DNA of 64,000 nucleotides from Taishania sp964580465 (GTDB taxonomy: Bacteria > Bacteroidota > Bacteroidia > Flavobacteriales_D > Crocinitomicaceae): NCBI GenBank assembly GCA_964580465.1, contig CAZOKJ010000006.1, positions 46,663 through 110,662 of the forward strand, in the 5' to 3' direction. Shown piece by piece: positions 44,685 to 51,718 of this stretch; the first letter of the stretch is position 1, and every line of letters starts with the position of its first letter. Both the position numbers and the translations under genes were made by a program. Under the pieces are notes generated by a model. It ran no database searches. It was not told the origin of the DNA and worked only from the letters and a program-made list of their open reading frames with translations.

Positions 44685-45559
44685 TAGCAGTATTATCGAG
44701 AAATTCAAACTTATACTCTACTAAACGATTAGTAGAAGCAGCTGAGCTCCGTGGTCATGAAGTTCATGTAGTTGATCATCTTAAATGCAACATTGAAATT
44801 GAACAAAATGGTCCAAAATTGTTCTATAACGGTGGTTATTTAGAAGATTTTGACGCCGTTATCCCACGTATTGGAGCATCTGTGACATTTTATGGAACAG
44901 CGGTGGTTCGTCAATTTGAAATGATGAACGTATTCACAGCGGCTAGTTCACGAGGAATTGTTCATTCACGTGACAAACTTCGTTGCTTGCAAGTACTGTC
45001 GAAAGAAGGTTTGGGATTGCCAAAAACTGTTTTTACAAATTATTCAAAAAACGTAAAACACGTAGTTGATTCAGCTGGTGGAGTTCCTGTGGTATTGAAA
45101 TTGCTAGAAGGAACGCAAGGACTTGGAGTTGTTTTAGCTGAAAATCAAAATGCGGCACAATCTGTATTAGAAGCTTTTAACGGACTTAAAGCGCGTGTCA
45201 TTGCACAAGAATTTATCAAAGAAGCAAAAGGAGCTGACATTCGAGCTTTTGTTGTTGATGGACAGGTAGTTGGCGCTATGAAACGACAAGGAAAAGAAGG
45301 TGAATTCCGATCTAACTTACACCGTGGAGGCAGCTCTAATGTGATTGAATTATCTCCTGAAGAGCAAGCAACAGCAATTTTGGCAACAAAAGCATTGGGC
45401 TTAGCCGTAGCTGGGGTTGATATGCTTCAATCAGCTAGGGGACCATTGGTGTTAGAAGTCAACTCTTCACCTGGTTTACAAGGAATTGAAACAACTACAG
45501 GAGTTGATATCGCTGGTTCAATCATTGAATATTTAGAAAGAAATGTCATCACAAAATAA
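44678..45559 (+). CDS. rimK: RimK-type alpha-L-glutamate ligase
   Basis: ATP-grasp ligase that adds glutamate to the C-terminus of ribosomal protein bS6 in E. coli; relatives act on other acceptors. The 293-residue chain is complete: MKIAVLSRNSNLYSTKRLVEAA, the PRIGASVTFYGTAVVRQFE signature, SRDKLRCLQVLSKEG, the ATP lid KLLEGTQGLGVVLAE, and VLEVNSSPGLQGIE with the metal-binding Glu and Asn. The next gene overlaps by 17 nt and encodes a desuccinylase-like zinc hydrolase, so the two probably act in one pathway. Confidence 0.88.
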   Translation: MKIAVLSRNSNLYSTKRLVEAAELRGHEVHVVDHLKCNIEIEQNGPKLFYNGGYLEDFDAVIPRIGASVTFYGTAVVRQFEMMNVFTAASSRGIVHSRDKLRCLQVLSKEGLGLPKTVFTNYSKNVKHVVDSAGGVPVVLKLLEGTQGLGVVLAENQNAAQSVLEAFNGLKARVIAQEFIKEAKGADIRAFVVDGQVVGAMKRQGKEGEFRSNLHRGGSSNVIELSPEEQATAILATKALGLAVAGVDMLQSARGPLVLEVNSSPGLQGIETTTGVDIAGSIIEYLERNVITK

Positions 45560-46529
45560 AATCAAGAATAAAAAAATAACCATTTTAGGACAAGATATTG
45601 CTCCTGGTAAACATTATGAGTTGAACCTAAGTGTTGCTAAACTACACACAAGCACACCTGTTCAAATTCCCATCATTGTTGATAGAGCAAAAATAGATGG
45701 ACCAACCGTTGTGTTAATGGCGGGAATGCACGGAGATGAAATTAATGGAGTTGAAATTATTCGTCGAATTATTCGCAAAAAATACAACAAACCCATTATT
45801 GGCACCATCATTTGCATCCCAATTTTTAACATTTTTGGGTTTCTCAACTTAAAAAGAGAACTTCCAGATGGTCGTGACTTAAATAGAAGTTTTCCAGGAA
45901 GTTTAACAGGTTCGTTGGCTTCTCAGTTTGCTTATCAATTTATTACTGAAATTGCTCCCGTAACTGATGTACTCATTGACTACCACACCGGAGCTGTTCA
46001 ACGCAACAACTTTCCTCAAATACGATGCGATTTTGACGATATTCGAAGCGTCGAATTAGCAAAAATCTTTAATCCTCCTATTATTTTAGACACCACATTA
46101 ATTGGCAAAACCATTCGTGAGTCCATGAAAAAAATGGGAAAACAATACTTACTTTTTGAAGGTGGAAAAGCTAATTCGATTGAAGAGCAAGTGGTTGAAG
46201 AAGGTATAAATGGAGCTAAATTAATTCTCAACAAGTTGGGAATGCGCCAATTTAAAATTGACATTTCTGCTGGTAGATCTCCCATTTTCTTATCTCAATC
46301 AAAATGGCTGAGAGCACCAAATTCTGGTTTGTTTTTAGCACAAGTAAAAAATGGAGAACGCATTCAAAAAGGAGATTTATTAGGCATCATTATGGATCCA
46401 TTTGGAAAGATAGAACGTAAAATTAAAGCCGCTAAAGAAGGAGTTATACTATGCGTGAACGAGGCTCCAACAGTTTACAAAGGAGATGCAATCTTCCATG
46501 TTGGTGTAGATGTTGGCGTAATTGAATAA
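45543..46529 (+). CDS. Succinylglutamate desuccinylase / aspartoacylase family zinc hydrolase
   Basis: M14-like zinc amide hydrolase of 328 residues. The first ligands are His and Glu in AGMHGDEINGVEI and the third is His in IDYHTGAV; GRDLNRSFPGS carries the substrate-binding Arg region. The C-terminal third (PNSGLFLAQVKNGERIQKGDLLG) is a lipoyl-like beta barrel. In the family such enzymes cleave N-acyl amino acids. Being translationally coupled to rimK, this one may remove or trim glutamate added by RimK, or act on a related glutamyl product; that is inference. Confidence 0.82.
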   Translation: MSSQNKIKNKKITILGQDIAPGKHYELNLSVAKLHTSTPVQIPIIVDRAKIDGPTVVLMAGMHGDEINGVEIIRRIIRKKYNKPIIGTIICIPIFNIFGFLNLKRELPDGRDLNRSFPGSLTGSLASQFAYQFITEIAPVTDVLIDYHTGAVQRNNFPQIRCDFDDIRSVELAKIFNPPIILDTTLIGKTIRESMKKMGKQYLLFEGGKANSIEEQVVEEGINGAKLILNKLGMRQFKIDISAGRSPIFLSQSKWLRAPNSGLFLAQVKNGERIQKGDLLGIIMDPFGKIERKIKAAKEGVILCVNEAPTVYKGDAIFHVGVDVGVIE

Positions 46530-46533
46530 CTTT

Positions 46534-46570
46534 AAACCTGAATGCTAATTTCACAACCGAACTCAGGTTT
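46534..46570 (+). terminator. Possible terminator after the rimK operon
   Basis: Stem AAACCTGA pairing with TCAGGTTT around a long 21-nt loop, followed by a mixed TTTT stretch. Weaker than the other terminators in the window. Confidence 0.45.
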
Positions 46571-46585
46571 TAAGACATTTTTTCG

Positions 46586-46593
46586 TACATTTG
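46586..46593 (+). promoter_or_regulatory. -7 element of hisS
   Basis: TACATTTG matches TAnnTTTG; the leader to ATG 46620 would be about 22 nt. Confidence 0.55.
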
Positions 46594-46619
46594 TTGTTTT
46601 TAAAAATTGATACATAACA

Positions 46620-48005
46620 ATGGCACAAAAACCATCCATTCCGAAAGGAACAAGAGACTTTTTACCCTTTGAAGTTGCCCGCCGCAACTATATTTTTGAC
46701 ACCATTAAATCTGTTTATAACAAATATGGTTTTGCACCGATAGAAACTCCGTCATTTGAACTATCTTCTACCCTACTTGGTAAATATGGTGAAGAAGGGG
46801 ACCGATTGATTTTTAGAATTTTAAATTCAGGTGAAAAACTTAAAAAAGCTGACATTGAAGCTTTAAATAATAATTTGTTACCGCGTTTTGCTAATTCCTT
46901 GGCAGAAAAAGCATTGCGTTATGATTTAACTGTGCCTTTCGCTCGTTTTGTTGTTCAACACCAAAATGAGTTATCTTTTCCATTTAAGCGTTACCAAATT
47001 CAACCTGTTTGGAGAGCTGACAGACCACAACACGGACGTTATCAAGAGTTTTTTCAATGCGATGCAGATGTTGTAGGAAGCGATTCATTGGTATATGAAG
47101 TGGATTTTGTTTTAATTTTTGATGAAGTTTTAACTCGTCTTGGATTGCCTGATTTTTCCATTAAAATCAACAACAGAAAAATTTTATCGGGCATCGCTGA
47201 AGTTTGTGGAGAAACGGAAAAAATTGTTGCCATTACTGTTGCTATCGACAAATTGGATAAGATAGGTGTCGAAGGTGTTGTAAATGAACTCAAAGAAAAA
47301 GAAATAACAGATGCTGCCATTGAAAAAATCATGCCTTTGTTTGAAATGACAGGATCAAACGAGGAAATTTTAGCACAAATGAAAAACTATTTGGCACAAA
47401 GTGAAATTGGTTTAGAAGGCATCAAAGAATTGGAATTTGTTTTAGAGCAAGCTAATTATCTACAATTAAAGCGTGCTAAATTAGAATTTGACGTGACTTT
47501 AGCTCGTGGTCTGAATTATTATACAGGTGCTATTTTTGAAGTAAAAGCCAATGGTGTTCAAATGGGAAGTATTTGTGGTGGTGGACGTTACGACGATCTT
47601 ACAGGGTTATTCGGAATGAAAGGAATGTCTGGTGTAGGAATTTCTTTTGGCGCCGACCGTATTTATGATGTTTTAAACGAATTAAACCTATTCCCAGAAG
47701 CATTGGACAACGGAGTAAAAGTTCTACTCATTAATTTTGGCGAAAAAGAATTATTGTATGCAATGAAAGTTGCGCACCAATTGCGAAACGCTGGAATTGA
47801 TTGCGATGTTTATCCAAGTGCTGCAAAATTGCAAAAGCAAATGAAATATGCCAACGATATTCGTGCTGAATACACGATTTTGATTGGAGAAACTGAAATG
47901 ACTACCGAAATATTAACCCTTAAAAACATGTCAAGTGGCGAACAAACTTCACTTGATTTAAAGGAAATTATTAAAAAACTAAACGATGGAAATAGTACAC
48001 ATTGA
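46620..48005 (+). CDS. hisS: Histidine--tRNA ligase
   Basis: Class II aminoacyl-tRNA synthetase of 461 residues. It starts KPSIPKGTRDFLPFE (the family GTRD), with motif 2 region KRYQIQPVWRADRPQHGRYQ, the His-specific ARGLNYYTGAIFE, and motif 3 GGGRYDDLTGLFG. The C-terminal anticodon-binding domain is present. Its last 20 nt overlap the start of hutH, so the two are probably cotranscribed. Confidence 0.95.
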   Translation: MAQKPSIPKGTRDFLPFEVARRNYIFDTIKSVYNKYGFAPIETPSFELSSTLLGKYGEEGDRLIFRILNSGEKLKKADIEALNNNLLPRFANSLAEKALRYDLTVPFARFVVQHQNELSFPFKRYQIQPVWRADRPQHGRYQEFFQCDADVVGSDSLVYEVDFVLIFDEVLTRLGLPDFSIKINNRKILSGIAEVCGETEKIVAITVAIDKLDKIGVEGVVNELKEKEITDAAIEKIMPLFEMTGSNEEILAQMKNYLAQSEIGLEGIKELEFVLEQANYLQLKRAKLEFDVTLARGLNYYTGAIFEVKANGVQMGSICGGGRYDDLTGLFGMKGMSGVGISFGADRIYDVLNELNLFPEALDNGVKVLLINFGEKELLYAMKVAHQLRNAGIDCDVYPSAAKLQKQMKYANDIRAEYTILIGETEMTTEILTLKNMSSGEQTSLDLKEIIKKLNDGNSTH

Positions 48006-49476
48006 CCGTAAATGGCTGCGATTACAAGAAATTGAAGCGATTTTAAATACGCCTGTTCAATTACAATTAACAGATGAAACGAAACAAGAAATTCAAAAAT
48101 GTAGAGATTTTTTGAATTCAAAAGTTGGTAATTCTAACGATTTAATCTATGGTGTCAACACAGGATTTGGTTCTTTGTGCAACACTGCTATTTCTGTAGA
48201 AGATTTATCCACTTTGCAGTCCAATCTTGTTCGTTCTCATGCTTGCGGAATGGGTGAAATGGTTCCTTTTGAAATCGTTAGACGAATGTTGTTATTAAAA
48301 ATCATGGGGTTATCTCATGGAAAATCGGGCGTTCAAGTTGAAACTGTTGAGCGTTTGATTTATTTCTACAACAACGACATTTTACCGATTGTTTACCAAC
48401 AAGGTAGTTTAGGCGCTTCAGGAGATTTAGCTCCTTTGGCTCATCTATCATTGCCTTTAATTGGTGAAGGTGAAGTTTTTTATCAAGGAAAAATCGTTGC
48501 TACTGCTGATGTGTATAAACAATTAGGCTTAGAGCCAATTACATTACAGTCAAAAGAAGGTTTGGCATTGTTAAATGGTACACAATTCATGAGTTCTTAT
48601 GCTACTTATGCCATTGAACATAGCTTTAAGTTATGGCGCCAATTTAATTTAGTTGCCGCAATGTCTTTAGAAGGCTACGATGGTCGTCTCAATCCTTTCC
48701 AAGCAAATGTGAATGAAATTCGCAATCAAAATGGACAAATTGATACAGCTGAACAATTTAGAAAACTTTTAAAAGGAAGTCAAATCATTGAACGTCCAAA
48801 AGAACACGTGCAAGATCCTTATTCTTTCAGATGTATTCCACAAGTTCACGGTGCTTCTTTAGATACTATCAAACATTGTGCTAAAGTTGTAGAACGAGAA
48901 GTAAATGCTGTTACAGACAATCCAACTGTTTTCCCAGAAGATGATGAAGTAGTATCTGCGGGCAACTTCCATGGTCAACCTTTGGCTTTAGTAATGGACT
49001 TTCTTGCTATTGCAATGGCTGAAATGGGAAGCATTTCTGAACGAAGAGTATATAAATTAATCTCTGGAACACGCTCTTTACCAGCTTTTTTAGTAGCTAA
49101 TCCTGGTTTAAATTCAGGATTTATGATTCCTCAATACACATGTGCTTCTATTGTTAGCCAAAACAAACAATTATGTACTCCTGCAAGTGTTGACACAATC
49201 GACTCTTCCAATGGACAAGAAGACCATGTTTCAATGGGAGCAAATGCAGCAACTAAGTTATACCGAGTGATTGAAAATTGCTACTCAATACAAGCAATTG
49301 AATTAATGAATGCAGCTCAAGCGTTGGAATTTAGAAGACCTTTAAAAAGCTCTGACATTGTTGAATCTTTGCATGAGGCATATAGAAAAGTCGTTCCATT
49401 TGTGAAAACAGATGTCTATTTTCAACCTTTAATGGAACTAAGTAAACAATTTGTTAAACGATTAACTATTCAATAA
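47986..49476 (+). CDS. hutH: Histidine ammonia-lyase
   Basis: Removes ammonia from histidine to give urocanate. The self-made MIO electrophile arises from Ala144-Ser145-Gly146 in GSLGASGDLAPLAH; VNTGFGSL and the late SMGANAATK segment are family motifs. 496 residues, normal length. It overlaps hisS by 20 nt. No hutU, hutI or hutG gene is nearby, so the downstream pathway is elsewhere or absent. Confidence 0.92.
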   Translation: MEIVHIDRKWLRLQEIEAILNTPVQLQLTDETKQEIQKCRDFLNSKVGNSNDLIYGVNTGFGSLCNTAISVEDLSTLQSNLVRSHACGMGEMVPFEIVRRMLLLKIMGLSHGKSGVQVETVERLIYFYNNDILPIVYQQGSLGASGDLAPLAHLSLPLIGEGEVFYQGKIVATADVYKQLGLEPITLQSKEGLALLNGTQFMSSYATYAIEHSFKLWRQFNLVAAMSLEGYDGRLNPFQANVNEIRNQNGQIDTAEQFRKLLKGSQIIERPKEHVQDPYSFRCIPQVHGASLDTIKHCAKVVEREVNAVTDNPTVFPEDDEVVSAGNFHGQPLALVMDFLAIAMAEMGSISERRVYKLISGTRSLPAFLVANPGLNSGFMIPQYTCASIVSQNKQLCTPASVDTIDSSNGQEDHVSMGANAATKLYRVIENCYSIQAIELMNAAQALEFRRPLKSSDIVESLHEAYRKVVPFVKTDVYFQPLMELSKQFVKRLTIQ

Positions 49477-49994
49477 TGAACGAAGAATTAGACACCTTAA
49501 CACCAAAAGATCAAAACGAGCGTCCGAGTCAATTGACTGTGGTTGCTATTTTGAGTTTTGTGAACATCGGATGGTCATTGCTTTCAGGAATTACTTCTGC
49601 TATTGCTGGTCCAATGAGTGATGACCAAATAGAGGATTACAAAGTGCAAGTGACCAAATCCATTTCTGATATTAAAGATTTAGGAAACATGCGATGGGCT
49701 GAAGATTTTATGCGTGATTTAATTGTTTTAACTGAACAAACAAATGCACATTTCATGACAAACTTCATATCTAGTACTTTATTCTTACTCATAGGTTTAG
49801 CTGGTGTATTTTTAATGTTTACTCGAAGAAAAATAGGTTTCCATTTTTACATTATTTATTGCTTTTTAGCATCTGTTCAAATTTATTTCTTCATTACTCC
49901 TTCCCTGTTCTCAAATACAGTTGTTGGATTGAGTTTACTTGCTAGTTTAGTGTTTGTTTTACTTTATGCTAGGCATTTGAAGTGGATGAAATAA
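49476..49994 (+). CDS. Membrane protein of unknown function
   Basis: 172 residues starting 1 nt inside the hutH stop (TAATG). After a polar N-terminus (about 20 residues) there are about four hydrophobic segments: near 23-43, then after a polar helical loop (44-88) near 95-113, 122-141 and 145-165. I recognise no family. The translational coupling suggests cotranscription with hutH. Confidence 0.65.
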   Translation: MNEELDTLTPKDQNERPSQLTVVAILSFVNIGWSLLSGITSAIAGPMSDDQIEDYKVQVTKSISDIKDLGNMRWAEDFMRDLIVLTEQTNAHFMTNFISSTLFLLIGLAGVFLMFTRRKIGFHFYIIYCFLASVQIYFFITPSLFSNTVVGLSLLASLVFVLLYARHLKWMK

Positions 49995-50013
49995 TCAATT
50001 GAAACATAGAAAA

Positions 50014-50046
50014 ACAAAAAAAGCAGCTGAGACTGCTTTTTTTGTT
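50014..50046. terminator. Bidirectional terminator
   Basis: AAAAAAGCAG-CTGAGA-CTGCTTTTTT lies between two converging genes. Its A and T tracts allow it to work for both. Confidence 0.8.
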
Positions 50047-50785
50047 AAAAATACACTGCTTCAAACACCAACTTATCCTTCCCTGACGATAATGTAAGTG
50101 AATCATCATTTTGTTTATAGGTTAATTTTCCACTATTCAAAATACTTAAATAATGCTCGAAACTCAATAAATTTGGACATGCCATCATCGTTGAAAAAAC
50201 ATGTTTAAAAGTAATGGTATTTTCATCTAATACAAACTGGCCGCCAAAAGAGTTACAACCATCATGGCCATTTACACGGTTAAAAATTGATTTTAACAGC
50301 AGATACGGTTCGCGATCAACAATGTGGTTTCTATTAATTTTTTTCCCGTTAATGCTTACTAATTTCCAATATTTTTCCGTCAACTCGTTGTCAACTTGAA
50401 CTGCAACGAAAACTTTATCATCCTGAATCAGTTGCTTCTCTCCTACTTTTAAAGATGATATTCCGTATTCCTTTAATTGCTTATCAAACTTAACCGCTTG
50501 TTTGTCTTTGTCTAATGTGTAAGTTCCGCTAATATCATTAATTACCCAGCCATAATCATCTGATTCAACTGAAACATAAAAACGATAGCTACCTCCTTCA
50601 TTTAAAGTCAATTGCATTTCTTGAAATTCACCATCTGCCGATTTTAATAAATAAGTCGCTAACATCGAATTCTGTTTGTTCTGCACTTGGTTAGTTTCTT
50701 GGTTGTGTTGCAACGCTTTTTTGCCTGTTGAACAGCTTGTTACCATTAAATTTATCATTAAAACTGTTGTTAATATCCCTTTCAT
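50045..50785 (-). CDS. META domain lipoprotein (HslJ-like)
   Basis: ATG at 50785 is chosen because a lipoprotein signal peptide follows (MKGILTTVLMINLMVTSC); the open frame extends 44 codons further upstream without such a signal. The N-terminal domain (about 40-130) resembles NlpE/lipocalin-like beta proteins (GSYRFYVSVES...ISGTYTLDKDKQAVKF). The C-terminal META/DUF306 domain has KYWKLVSINGKKI, NGHDGCNSFGGQFVLD and MMACPN. The META fold is known from HslJ. Probably a periplasmic envelope protein; role unknown. Confidence 0.78.
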   Translation of the reverse strand: MKGILTTVLMINLMVTSCSTGKKALQHNQETNQVQNKQNSMLATYLLKSADGEFQEMQLTLNEGGSYRFYVSVESDDYGWVINDISGTYTLDKDKQAVKFDKQLKEYGISSLKVGEKQLIQDDKVFVAVQVDNELTEKYWKLVSINGKKINRNHIVDREPYLLLKSIFNRVNGHDGCNSFGGQFVLDENTITFKHVFSTMMACPNLLSFEHYLSILNSGKLTYKQNDDSLTLSSGKDKLVFEAVYF

Positions 50786-50908
50786 TGTATGTGTTTTGCT
50801 TAGCAAAGAAACAATATTCATGCCATAATTTTGACAAATTTTCTTAAAATAGTTTATTCGTGGCATCTTTTTTGTTAATTTGGTAAAAAATATATAGAGC
50901 ACAAATAT

Positions 50909-51625
50909 ATGAAACAAGCGCTTGTAGGAATCTTATTTTTCATGTTTGCACATTGGTCTTTTTCTCAATGCGAAACCGTATTGTTCAAAGGGAAAGTAAT
51001 GGATACCTTGCGCCAACAATCTTTTTACAATATGATGATTGTCAATCGCACCACTGGAAAAGGCGTTTTTGGTCAACCTAACGGTCATTTTTCTGTGTTT
51101 GTAAGCGACGGTGATTCCATTACTATTTCAGTAAAAGGTTATGATTTGATTAATTTAAAAATAAAAGCAGATGACGAATGTCGATTTGTGAAAAATTTCC
51201 ACATCAACGGAAAACCTAAAGAATTGCAAGAGTTTGTCGTTCGTCCTATTAAAACACTCAATCAAATACGAGAAGAACGTGAAGCCTTAGTAATGGTCGA
51301 AACCCGCACTGTAAAAGGAATGGAAGTTCTTCAAAGTCCTATAACTGCTTTATATCAAGCTTTTTCAAAAACCGAACGCAATAAACGCAAAATAGAAGAA
51401 TGGAAATTCAAAGATTCTCAGCGCGACATTTTAAAAGAATTATTGAGAACTTATGTTGCCTACGATGTGGTTAATTTAACAGAAGACGAATTTGACGACT
51501 TTATTTATTTCTTAAACATCAATCCTGACTTCTTACGAACTGCTTCTGAATGGGAATTAATTGAATTTATCAAAGGAAAATATGAGCATTTCATGTATTT
51601 AAGGTATCAAAAAGAAGAAAAGTAA
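50909..51625 (+). CDS. Carboxypeptidase-like regulatory domain protein, exported
   Basis: Signal peptide (MKQALVGILFFMFAHWSFS), then a CarboxypepD_reg-type beta sandwich (LFKGKVMDTLRQQSFYNMMI...SDGDSITISVKGYD, about 25-90). The rest is helical and charged, with no recognised domain. 238 residues. Probably a periplasmic protein. It is divergent from the META lipoprotein gene, and its leader region is short. Confidence 0.68.
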   Translation: MKQALVGILFFMFAHWSFSQCETVLFKGKVMDTLRQQSFYNMMIVNRTTGKGVFGQPNGHFSVFVSDGDSITISVKGYDLINLKIKADDECRFVKNFHINGKPKELQEFVVRPIKTLNQIREEREALVMVETRTVKGMEVLQSPITALYQAFSKTERNKRKIEEWKFKDSQRDILKELLRTYVAYDVVNLTEDEFDDFIYFLNINPDFLRTASEWELIEFIKGKYEHFMYLRYQKEEK

Positions 51626-51667
51626 GTTATTTTAAAAAGATTGTTAACAACTATCACATTTTTTTCA

Positions 51668-51687
51668 TTTTTGGCACAATCTATGTA
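51668..51687 (+). promoter_or_regulatory. Possible sigma-54-like promoter before the NagZ-serine hydrolase gene
   Basis: TTTTTGGCACAAT repeats the start of the element before the beta-mannosidase gene. The -12 part (ATGTA at the right spacing) is poor. A Bacteroidota -7-like TATCTTTA at 51689 is an alternative. Confidence 0.25.
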
Positions 51688-51718
51688 GTATCTTTATCGT
51701 TACAAAGTAAATGAAACC

